Assembly: GCA_944385595.1 (NCBI GenBank)
Contig: CALWXY010000137.1
Coordinates: 1-9,989, forward strand
Direction: 5' to 3'
DNA length: 9,989 nt
Source: an uncultured Oscillospiraceae bacterium
GTDB taxonomy: Bacteria > Bacillota > Clostridia > Oscillospirales > Oscillospiraceae
The translations under genes were made by a program, and so were the position numbers. Below the pieces are notes generated by a model. It was not told where the DNA came from, did no database searches, and saw only the letters and a program-made list of their open reading frames with translations. Positions 1-7,083 of this stretch are shown one piece after another. How positions within the stretch are numbered: the first letter of the stretch is position 1; each line of letters begins with the position of its first letter.

Positions 1-318
1 GCCTCGTCGCCGGGCGGCGGCAGAATAAAGGTGTTTTCTGTCGACGGCCTCTCCACCGAGTTCTCCGGCGAGCTGCCGACGCTTGTTGTCCACAACACGG
101 ATAAGCCCGGCTGCGTCAGTCAGGTCACCGCCGTGCTCGCGAGGCGCGGCCTCAACGTGGCTACTCTGCAGCTCAACCGCGGCGGACGCGGCGGCAGCGC
201 GGTCATGGTCATAGAGTGCGACCAGAAAATCGAGCCGGATGCGGCGGACGAGATCCGCGCCCTGCCCGGCATACTCAGGGTGACGCAGTACGCGCCCGAA
301 ACGGAGGCACAGCTGTGA
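1..318 (+). CDS. sdaAB: L-serine dehydratase, beta subunit (3' part, 5' end outside window)
   Basis: This is the C-terminal 105 residues of the beta subunit of the iron-sulfur L-serine ammonia-lyase, which with the alpha subunit converts L-serine to pyruvate and ammonia in the cytoplasm. The frame is open to the left edge and begins SSPGGG, matching the Ser-Ser-x-Gly-Gly-Gly segment that precedes the C-terminal domain of SdaAB proteins. The GTG at 31 is therefore internal, not a start. From about visible residue 26 (LPTLVVHNTDKPG) to residue 98 there is a typical ACT domain: the DKPG turn, an alpha helix (VSQVTAVLARRGLNVATLQ) and a final strand (SAVMVIECDQ). In this family the ACT domain is regulatory or structural. 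The stop overlaps the GTG start of sdaAA by 4 bp, so the subunits are translationally coupled. Product identity is inferred from family resemblance and the adjacent alpha subunit. Confidence 0.92.
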   Translation, partial: ASSPGGGRIKVFSVDGLSTEFSGELPTLVVHNTDKPGCVSQVTAVLARRGLNVATLQLNRGGRGGSAVMVIECDQKIEPDAADEIRALPGILRVTQYAPETEAQL

Positions 319-1190
319 TAGACTTTTCCTCTATAGAACAGATGCTGCGGGACACGGAGCAGTCCGGCCTGCCGCTCTGGGAAAATATACTTGTGTCGGA
401 CTGCGAGCGCCAGGGGATAGAGCGCTCCCAGTCGCTTGAGAAAATGCGCCGAATGCTCGCGGCCATGCGCCAGGCGGACGAGAGCTATTCCGGCGGCGAC
501 GTGTCGCACAGCGGCCTCTCCGGCGGCGACGGCGCCAAAATGGCGGCATACGCCGCCTCCGGCAGCGCGCTCTGCGGCGACTTCGTCAGCGAGGTCATAG
601 CCGGGGCGCTGAGAATGGGCGAGTGCAACGCCTGCATGAAGCGCATAGTCGCAGCTCCCACGGCGGGCGCCTGCGGCGTCATGCCGGCGGTGCTGCTGCC
701 GTATGCGCGCCGCTTCGGCTCCGGTGAGGACAAACTGGTCGAGGCGATGTATGTTGCGGCAGGCTTCGGCATGGTACTCGCCGCCAAGGCCTCCATATCC
801 GGCGCGGAGGGCGGCTGCCAGGCCGAGATAGGCTCAGCTGCCGCCATGGCCGCACCGGCGCTGGTGCATCTCGAGGGCGGCTCGCCGGAGCAGATGGCAA
901 ACGCCTGCGCAATGGCCGTCAAAAACCTGCTCGGACTCGTCTGCGACCCGGTGGGCGGACTGGTCGAGGTGCCGTGCGTCAAGCGCAACGTCATCGGCGC
1001 TATGGACGCGCTCTCCGCGGCCCAGATGGCTCTGGCCGGAATAGTCAGCCGCGTCCCGCCCGACCAGGTTATAGACGCCATGGCCGAGGTGGGCAGATCT
1101 ATCCCGCACACACTCAGAGAGACAGGCAAGGGCGGCCTCGCGGCAACGCCGTTCGGACAGCGCTTCGCCCCTCAAAATATGAACGTCTGA
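315..1190 (+). CDS. sdaAA: L-serine dehydratase, alpha subunit (iron-sulfur)
   Basis: This is the catalytic subunit of L-serine ammonia-lyase (L-serine to pyruvate plus NH3), dependent on an oxygen-sensitive [4Fe-4S] cluster. I place the start at the GTG at 315, which overlaps the sdaAB stop and has GGAGG at 303-307 (7-nt spacing). This gives 291 residues, the usual length of SdaAA; the frame is open further upstream, but that part overlaps sdaAB and does not resemble the family. Family motifs are clear: SGLSGGDGAKM around residue 68, AAPTAGACG around 114-121, ISGAEGGCQAE around 151-161, and LVCDPVGGLVEVPCVKRN around 208-225. Cys120, Cys210 and Cys221 are the expected cluster ligands, by analogy with the three ligand cysteines of SdaA-type enzymes. 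Ten of its 12 Ile codons are ATA. The next gene follows after 18 bp. Confidence 0.95.
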   Translation: MIDFSSIEQMLRDTEQSGLPLWENILVSDCERQGIERSQSLEKMRRMLAAMRQADESYSGGDVSHSGLSGGDGAKMAAYAASGSALCGDFVSEVIAGALRMGECNACMKRIVAAPTAGACGVMPAVLLPYARRFGSGEDKLVEAMYVAAGFGMVLAAKASISGAEGGCQAEIGSAAAMAAPALVHLEGGSPEQMANACAMAVKNLLGLVCDPVGGLVEVPCVKRNVIGAMDALSAAQMALAGIVSRVPPDQVIDAMAEVGRSIPHTLRETGKGGLAATPFGQRFAPQNMNV

Positions 1191-1208
1191 ATTTTGGAGG
1201 TGCTCTCA

Positions 1209-2702
1209 ATGAAAAAGCTGATCTCTGTCGTGCTCGCCACCATACTTTTGCTGGGTCTGTGCCTGCCGGCATCGGCCGTTGATGACTTCGACCCGCCCCT
1301 CTGGTCGGAGTACGGCTACCAGTCGCTCGAGGAGATGCTCGCCGACTGGGGCATGTCCGAACCCGATTACTACACCATGGTCGAAGAGGAGCGCCTCTGG
1401 CGCGAGATGGACAGCTGGACTGACGAACAGTGGGACGAGTACTACGCCGAGCAGCTCCAGAGCGAGAAAAATGCCCTCGGCCTCGTCTATGAGCTGAACG
1501 TCATGCTCCGCAACCAGCCGTTCAGCTTTGAGAGCGGCGAGCCCGTGCTCGTCGACAACCGGCTGATGCTGCCCGTCTCCTGCCTCGAGAGCGAGCTCGG
1601 CATCACCGATGTGCCGGAGCAGTACATAGTCGACATAGACGGCGCGAGCTACTTCCCGGCGCGCGAGCTGGAGAGCTTCGGCTACGACGTGCTGTGGAGC
1701 GACTACTACCGCACCGCCGTCCTGCTCGACCGCGAGAACATAGTCGCCGAGCTGGACGCGAACTTCGGGGCAATGAACTCCGTCCTGCGCATGGGCAGCA
1801 GCATAGACCTCATGAAAAACTATAAGAGCAGCGCAAAGCTCGATATCGACGTCACCATGTTCGACACGATTAAAGGCGACAAGGACTACAGCCTCGGCAT
1901 AGACACCGTCGTCGTCGAGAACGGACACGGCTCGGAGATGACGATTAACTTCGACATAAACTCTCTCGTCAAGGCGCTGGAGCTGCTCGGCGAGCAGCTG
2001 GACGTCCCGGCTGATGAGCTTGAGCCGTTCGTCGAGGCCTTCGCCACGCTTGAGGACGGCATTCAGGTCATAATCGACTTCGACAGCAGCACCGTCTATG
2101 TCCGCGGCGACGTCATGGACGTCATGGCGGCAGAGGAGGGCTACGAGACCGCCGACGGCGCATGGTACTCCTTCTCCATCGCCTCCATACTCGACCTGTA
2201 TGGCGACTACGCCAGCTTCTCCGAGCTGATTGCCGACTACGGCAGCATGAGTATGGGCAGCATACTCTACAGCTCCATGCAGAGCAACTACTGGCTCGAC
2301 CCCGTCTATCTCTACGACGCCATAGCCAGCGATGAGTCTGCCGCCGTACTTGGAGATGCGAATTTTGAAAAGCGCGGCACGACCTGGCACTGCGAGCGCG
2401 ACCTGAGCGAGCTCGGCGAATACGTCCAGGCCGAGGGCAGCTTCAACATCGACATCAGCACCGACGGCACCGCCGCCACCCGCATCAAAGGCTCGCTCGA
2501 CTATTACACCGACCTGCTGATTACCGGCGTGCTCACCGAGCTCGACTTCGACGTCACCCCGCTGAAGGCCGACATGAGCGGCGTCTTCCACATCAAGAAC
2601 ATGATGCTGGTCGAGTTCAAGCTCACTTCCACCGCCGCCGTCACCAACCTCGAGGTGCCCACCGCGCCCCCCGAGGGCAGCACGGTCATCCCGCTCAATT
2701 AA
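1209..2702 (+). CDS. Secreted stalk-domain (copper amine oxidase N-terminal-like) protein
   Basis: This is a predicted exported protein of 497 residues. I chose the ATG at 1209 because GGAGG at 1196-1200 lies 8 nt upstream and the protein then starts with a textbook signal peptide (KK, hydrophobic core, ASA cleavage after about residue 23). The mature N-terminus (24-90) is very acidic and rich in Trp and Tyr. Residues about 100-175 resemble the stalk domain called copper amine oxidase N-terminal (PF07833): VDNRLMLPVSCLESELG followed by a second half with FPARELESFGYDVLWS and VLLD. Despite its name, that domain is a structural wall or surface module in Firmicutes, not an oxidase. The remaining 320 residues are a beta-rich region I do not recognise. 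There is no membrane anchor or sortase motif at the C-terminus. The stop overlaps the next gene by 1 bp (TAATG), so the two products may work together. Function unknown. Confidence 0.82.
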   Translation: MKKLISVVLATILLLGLCLPASAVDDFDPPLWSEYGYQSLEEMLADWGMSEPDYYTMVEEERLWREMDSWTDEQWDEYYAEQLQSEKNALGLVYELNVMLRNQPFSFESGEPVLVDNRLMLPVSCLESELGITDVPEQYIVDIDGASYFPARELESFGYDVLWSDYYRTAVLLDRENIVAELDANFGAMNSVLRMGSSIDLMKNYKSSAKLDIDVTMFDTIKGDKDYSLGIDTVVVENGHGSEMTINFDINSLVKALELLGEQLDVPADELEPFVEAFATLEDGIQVIIDFDSSTVYVRGDVMDVMAAEEGYETADGAWYSFSIASILDLYGDYASFSELIADYGSMSMGSILYSSMQSNYWLDPVYLYDAIASDESAAVLGDANFEKRGTTWHCERDLSELGEYVQAEGSFNIDISTDGTAATRIKGSLDYYTDLLITGVLTELDFDVTPLKADMSGVFHIKNMMLVEFKLTSTAAVTNLEVPTAPPEGSTVIPLN

Positions 2703-3310
2703 TGGCTATGAGCAGCACTAAGACGACGAACATTCTCCTCACATGCGTATTGCTTGCCGCTCTGGCTTTTTTGGCGCTTGCCTTATCGGGCGGGGAGGAA
2801 GAGGAGACCCCCGCTCCCACGGCGCAGGATGAGTACCGGCTTGAGAAGATAAACGAGGTGAACGACCTGGTGATACAGCGTCAGGTCGTTCCAGAGAGCT
2901 ATTTCCGTTACCTGGGCGAGGAGCTCGCGGCGGCTGTGGAGGAATATAACTCCATGACTGCAGGTATGCACTGCAACTATGCGCGATATGGAAACGGCAT
3001 CGCCGAGACATTTTTCTACGAGACGAAAGAGGATCCTGGCGATTATGACCGGCCTATACTGTACTATGAGTGGATAAGCTCCATATCGCGCCTGGCCTTG
3101 CACAAAAACTCATATGAAATGCTCTTGAACGACGACTATTTGGTGGCACTGGCCTACCAAGAGCTTGGCGGCTCCGGCGGACTGTGGTTTTACTTTGTTC
3201 AAAACGATGCCATAGGCTCGCAGGAACTGACGTCCGAGTTTGAAGAGTACTTCGCCATGATAGACGCGCTGATGCCCATGTTCGACGAGGCCCGCGCCCA
3301 ATTAAACTGA
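2702..3310 (+). CDS. Small membrane-anchored or secreted protein of unknown function
   Basis: This is a 202-residue protein I do not recognise. Residues about 11-30 form one hydrophobic segment (ILLTCVLLAALAFLALALSGG), which reads as an uncleaved N-terminal anchor or a signal peptide. There is no lipobox. A short acidic and Pro-rich linker (EEEETPAPT) follows, then a soluble domain of about 165 residues, mostly helical by eye, that begins LEKINEVNDLV and contains several aromatic stretches. The start is either the ATG at 2702, overlapping the upstream stop as TAATG, or the ATG at 2708. No good Shine-Dalgarno site is visible for either, so translation probably depends on coupling to the upstream gene. 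That coupling and the shared export signals suggest a partnership with the stalk-domain protein. The topoisomerase gene follows after 13 bp. Confidence 0.75.
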   Translation: MAMSSTKTTNILLTCVLLAALAFLALALSGGEEEETPAPTAQDEYRLEKINEVNDLVIQRQVVPESYFRYLGEELAAAVEEYNSMTAGMHCNYARYGNGIAETFFYETKEDPGDYDRPILYYEWISSISRLALHKNSYEMLLNDDYLVALAYQELGGSGGLWFYFVQNDAIGSQELTSEFEEYFAMIDALMPMFDEARAQLN

Positions 3311-3323
3311 AGGACTGATACCA

Positions 3324-5567
3324 ATGCCTAAGAAGAAGTCCCCGCAGGACGGGGGCAAAAAGCAGAATAACCCTAACGTCTTCGGCCTGCGCGCCGAGGT
3401 GCTCGAGCAGCCCATCACGGAGACGCTGGAGACGAACTACATGCCCTACGCCATGAGCGTCATCGTATCCCGCGCCATCCCGGAGATAGACGGCTTCAAG
3501 CCCTCGCACCGCAAACTGCTTTACACCATGTACAAGATGAACCTGCTGAGCGGCGCGCGCACCAAGAGTGCGAATATCGTCGGCCAGACCATGCGGCTCA
3601 ACCCGCACGGCGACGCCGCCATATACGAGACCATGGTGCGCCTCGCCCGCGGCAACGAGGCGCTGCTCGCGCCGTTCATAGACTCCAAGGGCAACTTCGG
3701 CAAGGTCTACTCCCGCGATATGGCCTACGCCGCCTCGCGCTACACCGAGGCCAAGCTGACCCCCATCTGCACCGAGCTGTTCCGCGACATGGACAAGGAC
3801 ACCGTCGACTTCGTCGACAACTACGACAGCTCCATGAAGGAGCCGACCCTGCTGCCGACGACCTTCCCGAACGTCCTCGTCTCCGCCAACGCCGGCATAG
3901 CCGTCGGCATGGCGAGCCAAATCTGCGGCTTCAACCTCGGCGAGGTCTGCGACACCACCATAGCCTTCCTGCGCGACCCGGAGCATGATTTGCTCTCCAC
4001 CATGCCCGCGCCCGATTTCCCGACCGGCGGCGAGATTATCTACGACGCCAAGGAGATGGCGCAAATTTATGAGACCGGGCGCGGCAGCTTCCGCGTCCGC
4101 GCCCGGTGGCGCTATGTGAAGGGCGAGAATCTCATTGAGATTTACGAGATTCCCTACACCACCACCACCGAGGCCATAATGGACAAGGTGGCCGACCTTA
4201 TAAAGCAGGGCAAGGTGCGCGAGATAAACGACATGCGCGACGAGACCGACCTCGGCGGCCTGAAGCTCACCATAGACCTCAAGCGCGGCGTCGAGCCGGA
4301 GAAGCTCATGCAGAAGCTGTTTAAGCTCACCACGCTGCAGGACAGCTTCGCCTGCAACTTCAATATCCTCATCGCCGGCTACCCGCGCGTCATGGGCGTC
4401 CGCGAGATACTGACGGAGTGGACGGCCTGGCGCACCGACTGTGTCAAGCGCCGCGTGTTTTACGACCTCAGCCGCAAAAAGGAAAAGCTGCACCTGCTCA
4501 ACGGCCTCAAGAAAATACTGCTCGATATCGACAAGGCCATAGCCATCATCCGCGAGACGGAGCTGGAGGCCGACGTCGTGCCGAACCTGATGATAGGCTT
4601 CGGCATAGACGAGACCCAGGCCGAGTACGTCGCCGAGATCAAGCTCCGCAATATAAACCGCGAGTATATACTCAAGCGCGTCGAGGAGACGGATAAGCTC
4701 GTCAGCGAGATTGCCGACCTCGAGGATTTGCTGAACAGCCGCCGCCGCATCCGCACTGTCATCATCGGCGAGCTGGAGCAGGTGAAGAAGAAATACGCCC
4801 AGCCGCGCAAGACCGGCCTTGTCTACGCCGGCGAGGTCGAGGAATACTCCGAGGCCGACTCGGTGGACGATTACCCCGTGCACCTCTTCATCTCCCGCGA
4901 GGGCTACTTCAAGAAAATCACACCGCAGTCTCTGCGCATGAGCGGCGAGCAGAAATACAAGGAGGGCGACGCGCCCAGCCAGTATTTCGAGGCCAAAAAC
5001 AGCGACGAGATTATCTTCTTCACCGACAGGCAGCAGGCCTACAAGGCCCGCGCCGCCGATTTTGAGGACTCCAAGGCCTCGCTGCTCGGCGAGTATGTCC
5101 CGTCGAAGCTCGGCTTCGACGAGGGCGAGAGCCTCGTTGCCACAGTTCTGCCGGGCGACTACAAGCAGCACATAGTCCTCTTCTTTGAAAACGGCAAGGC
5201 CGCCCGCGTGGAGCTGAGCGCCTGGGCCACCAAGACCAACCGCCGCAAGCTCACCGGCGCCTACTCCGACAAGAGTCCGCTCAAAACCCTGCTCGTGCTC
5301 GACGGGGAGCGGGATATAGCTGCGTTCTCGACTGAGGGACGCGCCGTCGTGTTCAGCAGCGGCCTGCTCGCGCCGAAATCCACTCGCAGCACCCAGGGCG
5401 TCGGCGTAATGACCATGAAGGCCAAATACCGCCTCGAGCGCGCCGCGTTTTTGGAGGACACCCAGATTAAAAATGTCGCCCGCTACCGCATGAGAAGCAT
5501 CCCCGCTGTCGGCGCGCTGCTGCGCGACGAGGACAGGGAGGAGAAGCAGCTCAATCTGCTCGATTAA
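3324..5567 (+). CDS. Type IIA DNA topoisomerase, A subunit (GyrA/ParC paralogue)
   Basis: This 747-residue protein is the DNA-cleaving A subunit of a type IIA topoisomerase, which passes one duplex through a double-strand break. The start ATG at 3324 has AAGGA just upstream (3310-3314). The breakage-reunion domain begins with MPYAMSVIVSRAIPEIDGFKPSHRKLLY (residues 40-67). The catalytic pair is Arg139-Tyr140 in ASRYTEAKL. A coiled-coil-like region at about 440-490 (LRNINREYILKRVEE onward) fits the C-gate. The C-terminus (about 515-720) has beta-blade-like repeats such as IIFFTDRQQAYKA, IVLFFENGKAARV and IAAFSTEGRAVVF. No GyrA box (QRRGGRG type) is visible, so supercoiling is doubtful and a Topo IV-like or specialised decatenase role is more likely. 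The helix read in quinolone studies is NPHGDAAIYE (93-102) where E. coli GyrA has HPHGDSAVYD. No GyrB/ParE gene is adjacent. I give no symbol because gyrA and parC cannot be separated safely. Confidence 0.93.
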   Translation: MPKKKSPQDGGKKQNNPNVFGLRAEVLEQPITETLETNYMPYAMSVIVSRAIPEIDGFKPSHRKLLYTMYKMNLLSGARTKSANIVGQTMRLNPHGDAAIYETMVRLARGNEALLAPFIDSKGNFGKVYSRDMAYAASRYTEAKLTPICTELFRDMDKDTVDFVDNYDSSMKEPTLLPTTFPNVLVSANAGIAVGMASQICGFNLGEVCDTTIAFLRDPEHDLLSTMPAPDFPTGGEIIYDAKEMAQIYETGRGSFRVRARWRYVKGENLIEIYEIPYTTTTEAIMDKVADLIKQGKVREINDMRDETDLGGLKLTIDLKRGVEPEKLMQKLFKLTTLQDSFACNFNILIAGYPRVMGVREILTEWTAWRTDCVKRRVFYDLSRKKEKLHLLNGLKKILLDIDKAIAIIRETELEADVVPNLMIGFGIDETQAEYVAEIKLRNINREYILKRVEETDKLVSEIADLEDLLNSRRRIRTVIIGELEQVKKKYAQPRKTGLVYAGEVEEYSEADSVDDYPVHLFISREGYFKKITPQSLRMSGEQKYKEGDAPSQYFEAKNSDEIIFFTDRQQAYKARAADFEDSKASLLGEYVPSKLGFDEGESLVATVLPGDYKQHIVLFFENGKAARVELSAWATKTNRRKLTGAYSDKSPLKTLLVLDGERDIAAFSTEGRAVVFSSGLLAPKSTRSTQGVGVMTMKAKYRLERAAFLEDTQIKNVARYRMRSIPAVGALLRDEDREEKQLNLLD

Positions 5568-5587
5568 GTGTAAAGAGGTACAGCGCT

Positions 5588-6454
5588 ATGATTCGTGAAC
5601 AGATCAGGGTCAGGGCTCCGATATTCCTCAAAATACTCATCGGCGCCGTCATCTTCTCCATAGGCTTCCGCATTTTCATCTACGAGCACGGCATGCTGAG
5701 CGGAGGCACCGCCGGCCTCGCCATGATAGTCAACCAGCTGTTCGGCCTGCCGATAGGCATGGTCACGCTCACGCTGAATATTCCGATGTTCATAGTCGCG
5801 TGGCGCAAGCTGGGGCTGAACTTCATGATCAACTCCACCTTCGCCATGATAGTCTGCTCCGTCCTCATGGACGTCATGGGCTTCATACCGTTTTCGCCCA
5901 CCGACGACATGCTCCTCGCGGCGATATACGGCGGCATAATCAAGGGGCTCGGCCTCGGCATAGTGTATTCCACCGGCGTCGCCACCGGCGGTGGCGACGT
6001 CACCGTCCGCCTGCTGCGCCGCAAATACCCGTATGTCAACCTCGGCACCATAATGCTCTGCATAGACGCAAGCATAGTCTTGCTCTACGCCGTCATCTTT
6101 TCCCGCTACGACAAGGCCATGTACACGCTCATATGCATGTTCGTGTCGTCCAAGGTCATAGACATCATCCTCTACGGCAGCATGAACGCCAAGCTCTGCA
6201 TCATCATCACCGACTACAGCCAGCAGATTCAGCACGAGATAACCGAGAAGCTGCACCGCGGCGTCACATTGCTCGACGGCCACGGCGCCTACTCCGGCAA
6301 AAACAAGGAAGTCATATTCTGCATAGTCAAGAAAAACCAGATGGTCGAGGCGAGAAACCTCGCCAGAGCCATAGACCCGGCCGCCTTCTTCATCGTCACC
6401 GACGCGCAGGAGGTATTCGGCAAGGGCTTCTCGGACATCATGTCCAACGATTAG
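5588..6454 (+). CDS. YitT family membrane protein (DUF161/DUF2179)
   Basis: This is a 288-residue integral membrane protein of the YitT family, whose transport or sensory substrate is unknown. The start ATG at 5588 has AGAGG at about 5573-5577. The N-terminal 200 residues contain about five to six hydrophobic segments (about 12-32, 37-55, 57-72, 78-100, 108-131, 152-171 and 178-197). Glycine-rich family motifs are LSGGTAGLAMIVNQ (38-50) and STGVATGGGDVTVRLLRRK (128-146). The C-terminal soluble domain (about 203-285), starting KLCIIITDYSQQIQHEI and ending FFIVTDAQEVFGKGF, is the DUF2179 domain typical of full-length YitT proteins. Its stop shares bases with the ribosome binding site of the next gene, so expression with the LUD-domain gene is likely coupled. 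The family call is firm; the function is not. Confidence 0.93.
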   Translation: MIREQIRVRAPIFLKILIGAVIFSIGFRIFIYEHGMLSGGTAGLAMIVNQLFGLPIGMVTLTLNIPMFIVAWRKLGLNFMINSTFAMIVCSVLMDVMGFIPFSPTDDMLLAAIYGGIIKGLGLGIVYSTGVATGGGDVTVRLLRRKYPYVNLGTIMLCIDASIVLLYAVIFSRYDKAMYTLICMFVSSKVIDIILYGSMNAKLCIIITDYSQQIQHEITEKLHRGVTLLDGHGAYSGKNKEVIFCIVKKNQMVEARNLARAIDPAAFFIVTDAQEVFGKGFSDIMSND

Positions 6455-6465
6455 GAGGAAACAGA

Positions 6466-7062
6466 ATGGATCTTGAGAAAACCAAAGCCAGCCTCGAGAA
6501 GCGCGGCTTCACCGTTCAGATTTTCGACACCTGCGAGCAGGCCGCCGACTACCTCGACGAGAATATCAAAAACACCACCGTCGGCACCGGCGGCAGCATG
6601 ACCCTCGACGCGCTGAACATCCTCGACAGGCTGGAAAAGACGAACACCGTCTACTACCGCAACCGCAGCAAAGACCCCGCCGACGCCCGCAAGGCCATGT
6701 TCGCGCCGGTTTACATAACGAGTGCAAACGCCGTCTCCGAGAACGGCGAGATCGTCAATATAGACGGCGCGGGCAACCGCGTGGCCGCGGCGAGCTACGA
6801 CAAGGAGCGCCTCTACTACGTCGTCGGCATCAACAAAATTGTCCCCACACTTGAGGACGCCATGGTCAGGGCGCGCACCATCGCGGCTCCGCTGAACGCT
6901 GAGCGCCTCCACAGGGATACGCCCTGCGCCGGCAAGCCCGGAAAGTGCTACGACTGCGCGTCCCCGGAGCGGCTCTGCCGCAACATATCCATCACGCTCG
7001 GCAAAATGCTCAGCATAGCCGCGGCGGAGGTAATCATCATAAAGCAGGAGCTCGGATACTGA
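6466..7062 (+). CDS. LUD-domain protein (DUF162, LutC/YkgG-like) with cysteine tail
   Basis: This is a 198-residue cytoplasmic protein of the LUD superfamily (lactate utilisation, DUF162). The start ATG at 6466 has AGGAGG at 6453-6458. The longer frame reading from 5800 is a shadow over yitT. Family features are TVGTGGSMTLDALNI (38-52) and EIVNIDGAGNRVAA (95-108), the latter being the usual NxDGxGNR signature, then a Rossmann-like strand YYVVGINKI. The C-terminal part carries four cysteines at 154, 161, 164 and 171 (Cx6Cx2Cx6C, TPCAGKPGKCYDCASPERLC), which could bind a metal or an iron-sulfur centre. No LutA or LutB partner is adjacent, so a lactate oxidase role is not supported by context. 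Stand-alone LUD proteins of this type are common in Clostridia with no settled function. Confidence 0.9.
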   Translation: MDLEKTKASLEKRGFTVQIFDTCEQAADYLDENIKNTTVGTGGSMTLDALNILDRLEKTNTVYYRNRSKDPADARKAMFAPVYITSANAVSENGEIVNIDGAGNRVAAASYDKERLYYVVGINKIVPTLEDAMVRARTIAAPLNAERLHRDTPCAGKPGKCYDCASPERLCRNISITLGKMLSIAAAEVIIIKQELGY

Positions 7063-7083
7063 GCTTCGGAGAGGAGACCGGCC

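Noticed and set aside
216..314. Extended N-terminus for sdaAA from the GTG at 216
   Set aside because: The extra 33 residues overlap the ACT domain of sdaAB, do not resemble SdaAA, and the GTG at 315 has a well-placed GGAGG.
1206..2591. Minus-strand open frame of 461 codons antisense to the stalk-domain gene
   Set aside because: Same codon-mirror effect. Composition is biased to Val, Ala, Asp, Glu and His, with no recognisable domain, and the + strand has a signal peptide and a good ribosome binding site.
3054..5171. Very long minus-strand open frame (705 codons) antisense to the topoisomerase gene
   Set aside because: It is a mirror of the GC-rich third positions of the + strand gene, is full of repetitive Leu/Ala/Val/Asp/Gly, and shows no family motif, while the + strand reading is an unmistakable topoisomerase.
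5564..6283. Minus-strand frame of 239 codons opposite yitT, and the + strand frame from 5800 that runs into the LUD gene
   Set aside because: The minus frame is low-complexity and acidic. The + strand frame overlaps yitT in another phase with a His/Arg-rich product; only its part from 6466 is a real protein.
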